Assembly: GCA_933228895.1 (NCBI GenBank)
Contig: OW121847.1
Coordinates: forward strand, 128,196,350-128,260,349
Direction: 5' to 3'
From: Platycnemis pennipes
Taxonomy: Eukaryota > Arthropoda > Insecta > Odonata > Platycnemididae
Length of the DNA: 64,000 bases
Shown here: piece by piece, positions 1 to 11,567 of the stretch
Numbering within the stretch: position 1 is the first letter of the stretch
Layout: the number at the start of each line of letters is the position of its first letter
Program-made: the position numbers and the translations under genes
The notes under the pieces: generated by a model
Told to the model about the DNA's origin: nothing
The model's database searches: none
What the model saw: the letters and a program-made list of their open reading frames with translations, nothing else

Positions 1-2649
1 ATGAACTGTTTATAAAATTACAAATATGAGTAATGTTTGCATGTTTCCATTTCATAATACTTATCTCAAGTAATATTGAAATGTTTTGGCAAGTCTTAAG
101 TTAGATCTCTCATTCAACATTTTAGACATTATTATTAATCACTTTATTATGCTTTTGTGTACAATATGTGATAACTTAATGTGTATAAAAGATTTATTAA
201 ATAAATGCGTATGTTTTCAAATATGGTGAAATTGTATTCTCTTCTAATGGTTATTTTGATTATTTTTCAGTCTTGATGCTGATTGTTTTAAAAAGATTTT
301 CATGCTTGTCTTAGTCATTTTCTTTTATTAAACAATCTATAAGTTGACCAATACATGCCATTATATTCACTAGTTACTTCCATCATGAATTAATCAGTTT
401 TATTGTCCATCCCAATGATGGAGTTTTGAATTTAACTGGAATCTTAAGGAATTCTAATTTACTTCCTTTTAGTTAAGCTTAAACCTACATTGTAGAAATT
501 GAGCTGCTGTAGTACATGTAACATTTAAAACTTGGAAGCTATGATGTCAGTGTTGTCACCATATGCTAGTTGCTAAATGGAACGCGGAATAATTGAACCA
601 ACAGTTTATTATCATAGTGAAACCAGAATCTAAACCTTTCTCCTGAATAGTAATTACATGCATGGAAGATAAATGAAATGAATTCTGTTCTATTTCTCCT
701 TTTAGTGAGGGCTGCCATATCTGCTTCTCTGGAAATGAGGACAATTTGGGAAAAAATGAGGACTTTTGAGGACTTGGTTCCCTCAAATGTCATGGTCATA
801 CCAAATCTCGTTATACCACCTACCTTATATATTGGGGTCTTTTAACACAAGCTCTTGCTTTCAAAAATGAAATTTCCACAATAGCGCCATGTTGCCCAAG
901 TAATAGTCACAAAGTTTACTGTAGAGGTGTCTCTGCTGCATGAGGAAGATACATTACAGCTGCACATCTAGTACAGCTATAAATTTATACTGATTAAACA
1001 AGTTACACCACATATTCTTTGGACATTTGATAACTCTCTCTATTGGGGAGGTTGTTGGAATAAATATATTAAAATGATTCCATGATGATATTGATTTAAT
1101 TTTCTCGTAAAATAACCATTGATGTGTTTGCAGTGGTAGATGGTACACTGGAAATGGAAAGTTTTCGATTTGCATAGTGTGTATCGATCATTATGGATTA
1201 ACTTGCTGGCCTCGAATTGAACTTGGTTTGAACCAAGAAATTGTGGACAAATTCATACTCTTTCAAAATAGTTTATTATACTATTTGTATTTTTATTTGT
1301 GTTTCGTGTTTGTTTTATTTTTATTTGTGTTTTACTATAAATACTTTATAATACTATTGCGAACAGTCAATTTTGGACTAAAATTGATGACATGTCTACA
1401 AAAATGAGGGCATATAACTACCCTACTTTTAGTACCACTAGAATGGATAGTTCTACTCCTTACATGCCTCTGGCTAGAGTTTGTCGGGGCTTTCTATTCT
1501 TGGCTGTTTTCATACAAGAGTATGTGGTTACTTGTAAATATTTTCATTTTATAGGATTTTATTGTGTAGGGAGGCGATGTTGTTTTTCTATTGAGTTAAA
1601 TTCTCATTTTTTATGGTGATTTATCATGATATTAAGGATCGGTATTTTGTTCAAATACTACTCATTTATAATCATTGGGATGCCTACTATAACAATGCCT
1701 TCCTTAATTGACTGCTTGTACTCATATCAATGTATATTAGTTTTATGCATTTGTATAAGTGCAAAAGTTCCCCTCAGTTTTTAACATACACGACTAAACA
1801 AATCTCTTCTAATGATATCACAATTTTTTTATCAGAACTATTAAGTTTCTTCCAGAGAAACTATTTTATTCTGTCAGAGAATACTTGGGTGTTTGATCAG
1901 TGAGCAGGGCTGGGAAATTGTATTGCCAAGCATATTATTACCTAGTAACAGTATACATCTTTTGTCTTCGCATCATACTTTGTCAGGTATGTAGCGACAT
2001 GTCTACATGTATGATAACTGCCATGTCTAAAAATTTTTAGTGCACTAGGTATTCTTTAAATAACCAGTAATGACAGGGAGTACAGTACAGATAGTAGTGA
2101 TCATTGACACACTTTGTACAGTAAATTGTTTGCAATCGTGACCTGTGACATTGATGACGGAGGTATCACGCCAGTTTGATTTGATTACTCACCTAACATT
2201 GTCGCCAAACTTCTGTCAGTATGGTGGCTACGGAAAGGAAGTTAGAATTTTCATCATTTTTCAATCATAAATAATCACCTTAAATAGCCAATGAGACAAC
2301 CAGAAAAAAATATATGTTAATCGATGATTATTCTGTCACAATGCACTAGTTTTTGAGATAGCTTTGTCACGAGAAATTTCGAGAAATAAAATGTTTAAGG
2401 GAGATGAACAGACCATAGGTGTATCTAGGTTCACTCTGCTTTTCGATTACTTTGTACCTTTTTGTGGTGTGACCGTTCAATTCGCGTAGGAAGCATGTAG
2501 ATGATTTTGTTCACAGCCTTGCAAGTTAGAAGACATTTGAGCCTTGGCATTCTTTGAGTAGTAGTCAAGGAACAATGACTAAATGGTTTTCACTCTTGGA
2601 AATTTCCTATCTCATTGATTATGGAAAAAGACCCAACGGAAAGACCATA
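1..2649. other. AT-rich non-coding DNA
   Basis: No open frame here resembles a known protein and no transposon boundary could be closed. One short stretch near 704-790 begins with GGGCTGCCA and resembles the terminus of the hAT element at 13899, but no partner end was found. The rest is simple AT-rich sequence, plausibly intergenic or intronic. Confidence 0.6.
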
Positions 2650-2969
2650 CAAGTGGCGTAGCCAGGTTTTAGGTCTAGGAGGTGCCAAAGGGTGGGGGGC
2701 AAAAGTTTTAGGAAGCGCCGACTTATAAATTCACCAGTTTACCAAACGTAACATACTGTTATATACTTATACTGTGTTATTTTGTTCATAATATACTATG
2801 ATCCAAACTTGTAGACCTTGTAGAATTTATTGTTGATAATTAAGTTTTGACATTGATTCATGTAAATATTTGGGACTTCAGAATGGAAACATTCACAGGC
2901 TTAGGGGTGCCAAAACACAGGGAGAGGGGGGGACATTCACCCCCCCGACCTCCCCTGGCTATGATACTG
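2650..2969. mobile_element. MITE-like unit with imperfect terminal inverted repeats
   Basis: The left end reads CAAGTGGCGTAGCCAGG and the reverse complement of the right end reads CAGTATCATAGCCAGGGG. Just inside both ends are G-rich runs and a matching GTGCCAAA / TTTGGCAC pair. The unit is about 320 bp with no coding capacity. The CAGTGGCGTAGCC-like start resembles the hAT ends at 35604 and 47061. I could not find a clean target-site duplication, so the boundaries and the hAT affiliation are inference. Confidence 0.4.
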
Positions 2970-3309
2970 CATATGGAAATACACATCCCGTTACACGTGA
3001 GTGTATATCCACAACCAGCCTCTCTAGCTTTGCGGTGTGGGCCTCATGGAGGTCGCTCTTCGCCTTGCTCTTGAGACTAGCTACAGAGTATCGGCCAGCT
3101 ATACTCTACTGACTCTGTAAGTTTTACGTATTCTCTCTGCGTTTGAGTAAATAAAATAGGCGAGGATAAAAGTATCATACATGAAAGCCTAAGCGATGTA
3201 GAGGTCCACACCGATTACGCTGCCGCCGCCGAGGTTGGAAGAGGGTCGACCGCTGCCGCCAACGAAAAAGTGTTCGGCGCCCTCATTTATACAGTACACC
3301 CCTACTGAC
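2970..3309. other. Unassigned stretch between two MITE-like units
   Basis: Slightly GC-richer than its surroundings. No protein family, RNA gene or repeat boundary was recognised. Confidence 0.5.
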
Positions 3310-3548
3310 TTGACACACTCAACGCGGATGCCTTGAATTCAAGGCATGCCTCATTACCCTGGGAGGCGGATGCCTTGATGTCAAGGCATGAGGTCCTGTT
3401 ATGTTTGTTGCTAAGTAAAAAATTATAATTATATTGCAAAAATTTTATGTTTAAAGCATTTATAATAATGTATTTATTCATATAAAAGAAAAAAACCTTT
3501 CACACATGAATAAGTTTTCATGAAATAGGCCAGCATTGAGTGTGTTAA
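3310..3548. mobile_element. piggyBac-type MITE (TTAA-flanked)
   Basis: The unit is bounded by TTGA (3310-3313) on the left and TTAA (3545-3548) on the right, as expected for a piggyBac target with one mutated side. The inward ends are CACACTCAACGCGG and, reverse-complemented, CACACTCAATGCTGG, giving inverted repeats of about 14 bp. The 231-bp interior has no ORF. A related unit with a similar terminus lies at 18288-18458. The TTAA preference is characteristic of the piggyBac superfamily; assignment of this unit to it is inference. Confidence 0.5.
3328..3389. repeat. Paired 20-nt palindromes in the left arm of the MITE
   Basis: Positions 3328-3347 are a perfect 20-nt palindrome (ATGCCTTGAATTCAAGGCAT). 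Positions 3370-3389 repeat it with a two-base change in the middle. Both are preceded by GCGG, so the unit is a 42-bp tandem of a palindrome. Confidence 0.75.
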
Positions 3549-4884
3549 GTAATGGACTCGTCTTTCTGCAAAAATTACTCAGCGAAGTCCTGTGCTGTCT
3601 GTCTACTGTTATGGTTGCAATGTAGAAGCCTAGTAAAGTTTATGCAACATGTAAAATTGAAGTGTAGTGCAGTAGTTTGGTAGTGTGGCATTTCTTGGTA
3701 CCTCTCCCCTCGTTGGACATTACCCCTCGGTGGACTAATTACCCTCCGGACTTAGCCGAAGGACTTGCACGACAGGTGGAGCCAATGACGCCAACAATGG
3801 CTACGATTCCAAAATGCATCAATTCTGGACTGCAGCGTTTCGACGAAGTGTGCCGCCATATCGCAATGCCTTCACATGCCACCTCCTCACCAGGGTTGCC
3901 CTTACTTATATAGCCCCTAGACTGCGGAGGAAGACAAGAAGTTTGGCCATCGTACAAGCCGTTATTTGGTGTTCTTTCGCCGGAGTCAAAAAGAGTTCCC
4001 AATGCTCCAATGATAAACTTCCACCTTGCCAACTTCACCCATACCACTTTTCCCTCCCCTCAAAATTTACCTATCGACGATTTCCACGTTAAACCCCATT
4101 CCACTTTGACCTTGCTGAAAACACTCCCTCCTTATGCCAGAAAATACCTCCTCTCTCACGCCCTCTGTTTGAGTCGAGACGGCAACGAGTTCACTTCTTG
4201 GCTACGTCGACGGTCTCAAGTTAGAGAGACTTTGTCATTCTCGAGAGTCTCCTAGGGGCCATGGTGTATTGTTGCAAGTTATTACGGTTTTCTTGAATTT
4301 TGGGAAGAGTATTTAAATTTGTTGGTTTGTACTTGCTTTGTCTATTTTTGGTTGAAATACATTGTTTGTTATAGTTAGATTCTCATACTTTTGTTTTTTG
4401 TTCTATTGTGACCTCATCTTACTCACCCGAGTTTGGGAAGAATTTTGTCCCCTGGAGGAGCGTTTCTCATGAAATCATTTTTCATTCGGGAAACACTGCA
4501 GTAGTTGTCCTATTTGTTGGTTTGTTGCCTAATAAAAGATGTAAAAAAACTTATAAACTAAAGTGTGTGATATAACTTCACTATTAGCGTGTGTTAAAAA
4601 CACCATTTATACATTTTTTTATCAATGGGGGGTTACAACCTCCAAACCCCTCCCCCTGGATACGCCTATGAAACAGACATCACCATTCCTCCATAAGAGC
4701 AAGGTAATTTGAGGCTGAAACTGATTTTCAAATTCCGTAATCAGTGTTAAATGGCCGATGACCACCAATTATTTTTTCCTGGATTGATGAAGGAATTTCT
4801 GTACGATATATCAGAATATCAAGGCATGTCGGAGGTACTTGTCGTAGAGGTTTTACCTTAAGCTATTTTAGGTGTTTTCCTCAT
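3549..4884. other. Unassigned; GC-richer block at about 3700-4260
   Basis: The block at 3700-4260 carries overlapping ORFs of 78-102 codons on both strands, which is what high GC alone would produce. None resembles a known family. It could be a solo LTR or an untranslated region, but no terminal repeats were found. Near 4640-4672 a short sequence ending in CCCCTGGATACGCCTATG resembles a transposon terminus of the CAGTGGCGTAGCC type. Confidence 0.4.
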
Positions 4885-4896
4885 CATCATTGGTCA

Positions 4897-7092
4897 TCAA
4901 TCCACAGATTGGTTTGATGCAGCTCTCCACTGAGTCCTCCTATCAGCTAATCTCTTCATATTTAAGTATGTCTTCTCTTTCACATCCTTCGTCACTTGTT
5001 CCATATATCTCACACGAGGCCTTCCTTTGCCATTCTTCCCTTCCACTTGTCCATCGACGATTGTCTTCATCAGGCCATCATGTCTCATGCTGTGGACGAT
5101 TAAGTCGTTCCGTCTTCTTCTCAGGGTATTCAGAAGACTTCTCTTTTCTTCCACTCTTCTTAGGACTTCCTCGAGGAAGTCCTAAGAAGAGATCATATGA
5201 TCATATCTTACTCGGTCAGTCCATTCATCATTCTTCTGTAGCACCACGTTTCGAATGCTTCCACCCTTTTCTTTTCCGCTGCTGTCATTGTCCATGCCTC
5301 ACTGCCATAGAGAAACACGCTCCAGTTGTCATTCTGATGAATTGTTTCCTTACTTCTATGCTTGTATTTCTAGCGGTAAGTAGATTCTTCTTTTGATTGA
5401 ATGCCCACTTTGCATGGGCTATTCTGCTGACTATTTCTTTCTTGCTTCTTCCACCGTTTTTTGCTCGGCTTCCATGGTAACAGAACTCTTTCACCTCTTC
5501 CAGTTTTTGTTTCCCTAGTTTAATGTTGGTTTTGGCCTCTTTTTTCTTGCTGCACACCAATATCTTAGTTCTCTTCATATTGATCTTCAGATGATATCTA
5601 GCCATTGTCCTTTCCATGGTTACTAGACTTGTTCAGATCCCTTCTCTGTCTCTGCTACAAGTGCTATGTTGGTCCAGGTTGTAGGCATCTTATTCAGCTA
5701 CTTCTCTGTCTCTCCTATGAGAGCTATGTCATCAGCGAATCGTAGCGTACTGATTGTTTCTCCATGGATGTTCACTCCAGAACACTTCTCCCTGACTTCA
5801 TCGATGGCTCTCTCGATGTAAGCATTAAAAATTACGGGAGACAGTGCACAGCCTTGTCTCACTCCTTTCTTTATTCTTGCTTCTTCATAGCTGGGTCCAG
5901 ATTTGATCACAGCTACTTTGTTTTTATACAGACTGTGGATGATTCTTCGATCATTGTAGGACACTCCAATTCCTTTCAAAATTCCAAGCATTGAATTCCA
6001 ATCCACATTGTCAAAAGCCTTCTCTAAATCCACGGATGCAATTAACGTCAGTTTTTCCTTCTCCATTCTCTTCTCTATGAGCAGCCTAAGGGCCAATATT
6101 GCTTCTCTGGTTCCCTTACTTTTCCTGAATCTGAATTAATCTTCATCCAGGAACTCCTCAGCTTTTCGTTCTATTCTTCTGTAGATGATCCTTGTCAATA
6201 TCTTTGATGCATGTGTCGTCAGGCTTATAGTCCTAAAATGTTCGTATTTCTCCGCTCTATTCTTTTTGGGAATAGGAATGATGATGTTTTTCTCGAAGTC
6301 CCTGGGTATTTCTCCTGTTGAGTACATGTCACAGATGGTTTTATACAAAGGGGTAATGTCTTCTCTCCTGCATTTTTAATTAGTTCTGCAGGAATCATCG
6401 ATTCCAGAAGCCTCATTCATGCGAAGGTCCCTTACTGCTGCGTCAAACTCCGATCTAAATATTGATGCTCCGATATCATCCACTTCGACTTCTCTTTCCT
6501 CTTCGATCACTTTTGTGCTGAGATTGTTTCTGTTGTATAACTCTTCCAGATATTCTTTCCATCTTTTCACTTTGTCTTCATTTTCAATCAGAATTTCTCC
6601 ATTCTTGTCCCTTATGGCATTGCATCTTGCGCTCCATTCTTTGAAGTGTTTCCACACTATCCTACGGGCAGCTTCCACCTTTCCAAGTGCAAGGTTGTTT
6701 TGTGCATCTTTGCATCGGTTCTTTATCCAAATTTCTCCAGCTTTCCTGGCTTTCTGACTTATTTCGTTCCTTATTCTTTTGTAACAAAGTTGCCCTTCTT
6801 CCATTTTCGCATTCTTGTACATTTTTCTTTCTTCAATGAGGTCTAAGACTTCTTCCGTGATCCTTGGCTTCTTCTTGGCAACTTTTCTTCTTCCAAGAGC
6901 TTCCCTTGCAGCTTCATGTTGTCCACATTTAATGTTTTCCCATCGCTCTTCCACTGATTTCTCAGTCAGGTCCTCTCCTATGATATTTCCCACTGCTTAT
7001 TGAAATGCCTGCTTGTTGAGCCTCCTTCAGTTTTTCTACTTGCCATGTGTTCTTCACTCTTTTCTTCAATTTCTTGAATTTTAGATGGCATT
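4897..7092 (-). pseudogene. LINE copy 1 reverse transcriptase and C-terminal region, broken
   Basis: Read on the reverse strand, the linker (6376-6993) runs into the fingers region (6136-6348) and the palm (5698-6096), which has the VDLEKAFDNVDW, GVRQGCALSP and LRFADDIAL motifs with both catalytic Asp retained. The C-terminal region follows (5285-5617 and 4897-5154), ending in RAASNQS-like sequence. The pieces are in different frames: stops separate fingers from palm, and there is a 5' frame change near 6376. The usual stop after NQS is mutated here, so the frame runs on by two residues (VD). A palindrome at 5154-5191 further disrupts the C-terminal coding sequence. It is a dead copy of the protein also seen at 30.8-33.9 kb and 62.1-64.0 kb. 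Confidence 0.8.
5154..5191. repeat. 38-nt perfect palindrome inside LINE copy 1
   Basis: Both 19-nt arms match perfectly around the central TCGA. The left arm is ordinary LINE sequence; the right arm is its inverted copy. It replaces about 15 bp found in copy 2 and is followed by a second short AT palindrome near 5192-5206. Confidence 0.9.
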
Positions 7093-7096
7093 ACAT
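7093..7096. repeat. Gypsy target-site duplication, left copy (ACAT)
   Basis: ACAT immediately precedes the LTR here and recurs immediately after the other LTR. Confidence 0.85.
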
Positions 7097-7411
7097 TTTG
7101 GGGGTTGGAACAACTTTGGTGCGGAATGATTATACGCCAGAATTGTAACTAAAACAACGTATATTGGACACTCAGTAAATGTACACAAGATGGCGGCGTT
7201 CGCCAAGCACTTCAGCGCACAATCGCTTCTTCTCGTCGCCAGTGGTCGCGTTCCAACTGCCGTAGGACGCCGCGAACATGTGCGCTTCCCGTTACATTGG
7301 GACCTCTCGCGGGCAACTGCGAACTACCGCGGCTATCCGTTAGGCACCTGAGTCTGGTGCCATCTCGCGGCCATTTTCGCTATCATCAGCTGGTGGCGCA
7401 GAGGCGCCACA
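7097..7411 (-). repeat. Gypsy 3' LTR
   Basis: The 315-bp LTR starts with TGTGGCGCC on the reverse strand and ends in CCCCCAAA, so it has a TG start but no CA end. Its first 20 bases fold into a hairpin with a 7-bp stem (GTGGCGC / GCGCCAC) and a 4-nt loop. The opposite LTR lacks one AAC triplet near the end. The LTR should carry the promoter and poly(A) signals of the element. Confidence 0.92.
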
Positions 7412-7424
7412 TCACCCCCTCGGC
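7412..7424 (-). other. Polypurine tract next to the 3' LTR
   Basis: On the reverse strand the bases just before the LTR are mainly purine (GCCGAGGGGGTGA), the expected site for plus-strand priming. Confidence 0.75.
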
Positions 7425-7483
7425 AGAACAATGCTATGTGGGATGACAAGAGAAAAAAAAATTACATTTCGTACAAAATCAAA

Positions 7484-10400
7484 TTATATCGTAAAATCTC
7501 GCAGATGCTGCGGGAAGTGGACTCGGCGTCCTGCCCGCGTATGCCGGCCGTCGTCTCTCGGTGGCGGCGCTGGCTGATCTCGTCTTGGCCCGTCAGGGCG
7601 GACAGATGCTGGTGTAGTTTCCTCAGGTCCTAGACCGGCTGGGGGCGTTCCCTCTTGTGCTCGACCGGCTGAAGGACCTTCATCCGTGGCTTCGTCTGCG
7701 GCTATATACGCCGGTTTTAGGCGGTCGATGGCCACCCGGGTGTCGCGGCTGCCGCATCGCAAGACGAAATGCTTGTCCCCCCTCTGGAGGACTTTATATG
7801 GCCCATCATAGGGCGGCTGCAAGGGCTTCCGCACGGCATCATTTCGAATAAAAACCTGCGGACAAGAGGATAAGTCACGGAAAATAAATGTCCGCTTTTC
7901 ACCATGGCGAGACCCTGGATGTGGACTGAGTTTCCGGAAATGATTCCTCAACTGCACCACGAAATTGGTGGGATCTTCCACCTGGTCAGCTGGAGTCGGG
8001 GAGATGAAATCCCCCGGTAGGCGCAATGGAGCGCCGTAAACCAACTCCGCTGAAGTCGTTCCCAGGTCCTCTCTCCAGGCGGCTCGAAGTCCCATCAGTA
8101 CGGCGGGTAGGACATCTACCCACGCGTCGCTTGCATGGCAGCGGATGGCGGCCTTCAGCTGGCGGTGAGCTCTCTCTACCATCCCGTTCGCCGCCGGATT
8201 GTACGCCACCGTGCGTAAATGGGCGCATCCCACTGTTTGGGATAGCTGGCGGAAAAGCTGGCTCTCGAACTGCCTCCCCTGGTCTGTTGTCACCCGTGCA
8301 GGCGTGCCGAAGCGCGCTATCCATCCGGAGAAGAAAGCTCGTGCCACAGTCTCCGCGGATATATCGGCGATGGGGATGGCCTCCATCCAGCGGGTATACC
8401 TGTCAATAGAGGTCAAACAATACCGAAAACCCTGCGAAACAGGAAGAGCACCAATAATGTCCAGGTGAACATGTTCAAAACGGGACACTGGCAATGGAAA
8501 GGATCCCACAGGCGACGAAACGTGTCTCGTCACTTTGCACCGTTGGCAGGCCAAGCACTCCCTTGCCCACTGCCGACAGTCCTTCTTTATCGACGGCCAC
8601 ACGAAACGGGAGGCCACCAGTCGCGCCGAGGCTTTTACACCGGGGTGGGCAAGATTGTGTAGGGAGAGGAACACACGCTTTCTTAGGGGTTCAGGCACAA
8701 ATGGGCGCGAGGTGTTAGTGGAAATGTCGCAGTAGACATCCACTTCGAACCCTGGAATGGACACCTTACGCAGATTGAGCGAAGACTTCGAGCTTAGCAG
8801 ATGCTTGAGCTCCGGATCCGTGTCTTGAACCTCGGCCAACAGCTGATGGCTGACGGCTTGCGAGACCTCCGCACAACGGGATAGGGCATCGGCGACGACG
8901 TTGTCACAACCGGACACATGGCGAATGTCCGTGGTGTATTGTGAGATCAGGTCTAACCACCGGAATTGTCTGGGAGTGCACTTCTCTGGTTTCTGCTTGA
9001 AAGCAAAAGTAAGTGGTTTGTGGTCCGTTAAAACACAAAAATTACGGCCTTCGACCATATGTCGAAAACGCCGAATGGCACAGTAAATGGCTAGGAGCTC
9101 ACGGTCGTACGCACTGTACTTCACCTCCGTAGCACTGAACTTCCGCGAATAAAAATTAAGCGGTTTCCAACCGTCTTTTGTGTGCTGCTGGAGCACGGCG
9201 CCCATTGCGTCCGCGGATGCATCCGTCATCACTGCTATCGGGGCGTCGTGGTCTGGGTGGGCGAGCAGCGTTGCGCGCGCGAGCACTTCTTTGCACTTAA
9301 CAAAAGCACTCTCCAGCGATGGCGTCCATGTCACCTTCACACTACCCTTCTTCTTAGGCCCTTTCAGCACATTGTTCAATGGCGCTTGCGTTCCGGCTAC
9401 GTTTGGGATGAAACGCCGATAGAAATTGATCATGCCCAGAAACTGTCTAAGCTCCTGTACTGTGGTGGGCAGCGAGAAACGCTGAATGGCGTCCACTTTC
9501 TCGGGTAAAGGTTTTGTACCCTCGCCCGACACTAAATACCCCAGAAATTTCACTACTTTCTGCCCGAAAACACACTTCGCTGGGTTTAGCACGACTCCGT
9601 ATTCGTTCATCCTCGAAAACACTTGCCGGAGGTGATCTGCATGTTCCTCCTCCGAGGACGACGCAATCAAAATATCGTCAATGTAGGCGTAGGCAAAGTC
9701 GAGGCCGCGTAAAACCTCATCGACAAAACGTTGGAATGTTTGCGCAGCGTTTTTTAACCCAAAGCTCATGACAGGGAATTCGTACAAACCGAATGGAGTC
9801 GTGATTGCAGTCTTCTTTATATCGTCCGCGAACACCGGAATTTGGTTGTATGCTCTCACTAAATCTATTGTGGAAAAAATTGATTTTCCGGCAAGGGACA
9901 TGGCGAAGTCTTCAATGTGGGGCACAGGATACCTATCGGGAATCGTCCTCGCGTTCAACGCCCGGTAATCGCCACAGGGCCTCCACTCTCCCCCCGTTTT
10001 GGGCACTAAGTGGAGGGGAGACGACCAAGAGCTTTCGGAGCGCCTGGCGATGCCCATCTGCATCATCCCGTCAAACTCCTTCTTGGCAGCGCGTAGCATC
10101 GCGGGTGCCAACCGGCGCGGCTTACAAGACACTTGGGGGCCCGGTGTGGTGCGGATGTGATGTTCCACCGGGTGCTTGCGTCCTTTGGGGGCCCCTGTGG
10201 GACGGGTGATGTCCGGAAACTCGCGCAAAACATTCAAATACATAGAAATATCACAGTTGCCCTTTAAACTATCACAAACACTATTCACATCTTTGTTGAC
10301 AACCCTGCCAGTCACGGACAGGGACGTTAGTCCATCAAGGAGCCTGCGGTGGCGAATGTCTACAAGTAGGCCGTAAAAAGACAAAAAGTCCGCACCTATG

Positions 10401-10720
10401 ATAGGTTTCTCAACGTCGGCAATAATAAATCTCCACTTAAAGTCTCTACGGAGGCTCAAATTGAGACACAACACTATCCAGCCGTACGTTTTGATGACGG
10501 AGCCGTTGGCCGCAAACAGTTCATATGATGTAACAAGGGGCTTCCCTTTTACTCGCGAGCGCGGGTAAACACAAAGGTCCGACCCCGTATCCACTAAAAA
10601 TTGGACTTTACTCTGAGTGTCTGTGACGAAAAGGCGGCATGGGCCAGGGCAACTATCACCGGCCGCCATCAGCGACTGCCCTCTGCGTTTTCCGCCGGGT
10701 AATTGCACGGATTCCTGCAC
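7484..10720 (-). CDS. Gypsy Pol polyprotein (protease, RT, RNase H, integrase)
   Basis: A single open frame of about 1078 codons. The aspartic protease motif DTGS is at residues 44-47. Reverse transcriptase spans about 195-400, with the first catalytic Asp in [11 protein letters not shown] (D286) and YIDD at 346-349. RNase H has D500, E541 and D566. Integrase has the His-His-Cys-Cys finger (H688, H692, C722, C725), then D754, D813 and E849 with 35 residues between the last two. A GPY/F module (DGPYKV) follows. All the catalytic residues I checked are present and there is no internal stop. The frame is -1 relative to gag and overlaps it by 52 nt, so Pol is probably made by frameshifting. The first in-frame ATG lies within the overlap and need not be used. 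Confidence 0.95.
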   Translation of the reverse strand: MQESVQLPGGKRRGQSLMAAGDSCPGPCRLFVTDTQSKVQFLVDTGSDLCVYPRSRVKGKPLVTSYELFAANGSVIKTYGWIVLCLNLSLRRDFKWRFIIADVEKPIIGADFLSFYGLLVDIRHRRLLDGLTSLSVTGRVVNKDVNSVCDSLKGNCDISMYLNVLREFPDITRPTGAPKGRKHPVEHHIRTTPGPQVSCKPRRLAPAMLRAAKKEFDGMMQMGIARRSESSWSSPLHLVPKTGGEWRPCGDYRALNARTIPDRYPVPHIEDFAMSLAGKSIFSTIDLVRAYNQIPVFADDIKKTAITTPFGLYEFPVMSFGLKNAAQTFQRFVDEVLRGLDFAYAYIDDILIASSSEEEHADHLRQVFSRMNEYGVVLNPAKCVFGQKVVKFLGYLVSGEGTKPLPEKVDAIQRFSLPTTVQELRQFLGMINFYRRFIPNVAGTQAPLNNVLKGPKKKGSVKVTWTPSLESAFVKCKEVLARATLLAHPDHDAPIAVMTDASADAMGAVLQQHTKDGWKPLNFYSRKFSATEVKYSAYDRELLAIYCAIRRFRHMVEGRNFCVLTDHKPLTFAFKQKPEKCTPRQFRWLDLISQYTTDIRHVSGCDNVVADALSRCAEVSQAVSHQLLAEVQDTDPELKHLLSSKSSLNLRKVSIPGFEVDVYCDISTNTSRPFVPEPLRKRVFLSLHNLAHPGVKASARLVASRFVWPSIKKDCRQWARECLACQRCKVTRHVSSPVGSFPLPVSRFEHVHLDIIGALPVSQGFRYCLTSIDRYTRWMEAIPIADISAETVARAFFSGWIARFGTPARVTTDQGRQFESQLFRQLSQTVGCAHLRTVAYNPAANGMVERAHRQLKAAIRCHASDAWVDVLPAVLMGLRAAWREDLGTTSAELVYGAPLRLPGDFISPTPADQVEDPTNFVVQLRNHFRKLSPHPGSRHGEKRTFIFRDLSSCPQVFIRNDAVRKPLQPPYDGPYKVLQRGDKHFVLRCGSRDTRVAIDRLKPAYIAADEATDEGPSAGRAQEGTPPAGLGPEETTPASVRPDGPRRDQPAPPPRDDGRHTRAGRRVHFPQHLRDFTI
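10669..10720 (-). other. gag-pol overlap, presumed -1 frameshift region
   Basis: Gag codons start at coordinates divisible by 3 on this strand, and pol codons are shifted one base backwards. The 52-nt overlap contains a GCGGAAAAC stretch that is a possible slip site. It is not a canonical X-XXY-YYZ heptamer, so the exact site is unresolved. Confidence 0.5.
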
Positions 10721-11493
10721 TTCGTCGCCTTGGCGCCAAATGTATCATGGTACCAGCACCATGACGGGTGGCGCGGGGCTGAGCGGCTACGATTCCTGGA
10801 GTGGCGTCCTTCAGAGCGGGAACGGGAGCGGCGCGAGAAATTTCCCGCGGGCTCCAACGCCTGGGAGAGGGACGATACCTGCCTCGCGAGCTCCTCCATC
10901 CGACGAGTAAGCGCCTCAACCTCAGGATACATCGAGGCGCTGGCCACTTGAGGACGGGGTGCGACCTCATGGATCTTGTCCGCTAGGTTGGCGACGCTGT
11001 TTAAGTCCACCGATGTCTGGGTCGCCAAAATGGTTTGGGTGCTGGCTGGTAAGCGGCTCATCCAAAGGGACCTTAGAAAATCATCCGGGATCGCGCTTTC
11101 CCCGGCCAACGTCCGCAGGTGGCGTAGGAGTTGGGATGGCTTCCGGTCTCCTAATTCCTCGTGCTCCACCAACTGCCGAAGTCGCGTCTCCTGAGATGCG
11201 GAGAGGCGGTGGAGAATTTCTGCTTTTAATTTGGCGTATCGGTCGGTCTCGGGTGGATTTGTTATCACGTCCTCCACTTCGATCGCGTACTTATTGTCCA
11301 ACTGCGATACGGCGTACATGAACATGGTCTTGTCGCTGGTGATTCCGGCGAGGCCAAATTGGATTTCCAGTTGCGCAAACCATAGCGCGGGTCTATCTGG
11401 CCAAAATGGTGGGAGTTTCATTGCCACCCGATTTACTTGCAGCCCGGACTCACCACTCTCAGACATATCCGGCGGGTTCGGCATCCTGACCAC
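10669..11493 (-). CDS. Gypsy Gag polyprotein with a CHCC finger
   Basis: This 274-codon frame encodes the structural protein that would form the cytoplasmic virus-like particle. The N-terminal two thirds (from about residue 26, [14 protein letters not shown]) is a typical metazoan gypsy capsid with conserved aromatic and helical segments. A basic Ser/Arg-rich stretch precedes a C-terminal finger with spacing C-X2-H-X9-C-X3-C (C246, H249, C259, C263). This replaces the usual retroviral C-X2-C-X4-H-X4-C knuckle and is the hallmark described for CsRn1-clade elements. Alternative in-frame Met codons lie at residues 4 and 10, so the start is uncertain. The last 52 nt overlap pol. Confidence 0.92.
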   Translation of the reverse strand: MVRMPNPPDMSESGESGLQVNRVAMKLPPFWPDRPALWFAQLEIQFGLAGITSDKTMFMYAVSQLDNKYAIEVEDVITNPPETDRYAKLKAEILHRLSASQETRLRQLVEHEELGDRKPSQLLRHLRTLAGESAIPDDFLRSLWMSRLPASTQTILATQTSVDLNSVANLADKIHEVAPRPQVASASMYPEVEALTRRMEELARQVSSLSQALEPAGNFSRRSRSRSEGRHSRNRSRSAPRHPSWCWYHDTFGAKATKCRNPCNYPAENAEGSR

Positions 11494-11545
11494 GTGGGGC
11501 GAAAAAGTAAAAATCGAAAATATTCACTCCGCGAAAAGGAAAACA

Positions 11546-11564
11546 CTCACGTCGTTGGTCACCA
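11546..11564 (-). other. Gypsy primer binding site, tRNA-Trp-like
   Basis: On the reverse strand the site begins TGGTGACC, then AACG, then ACGTGA, three bases downstream of the 5' LTR. From established knowledge the 3' end of insect tRNA-Trp is complementary to TGGTGACCCCGACGTGA. The match holds on both sides of a short discrepancy (AACG in place of CCG). Use of tRNA-Trp is known for the CsRn1/Kabuki group. Confidence 0.7.
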
Positions 11565-11567
11565 CTA

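Noticed and set aside
3739..4092. Overlapping ORFs on both strands, 92-102 codons
   Set aside because: High GC lowers stop frequency and the translations resemble nothing known.
2650..4672. Single 2-kb transposon from 2650 to 4672
   Set aside because: The end at 4672 resembles the start at 2650, but an inner end at 2969 pairs better and no duplication supports the longer unit.
10690..10700. Canonical -1 slippery heptamer in the gag-pol overlap
   Set aside because: GGAAAAC does not fit the X-XXY-YYZ rule, so no site is claimed.
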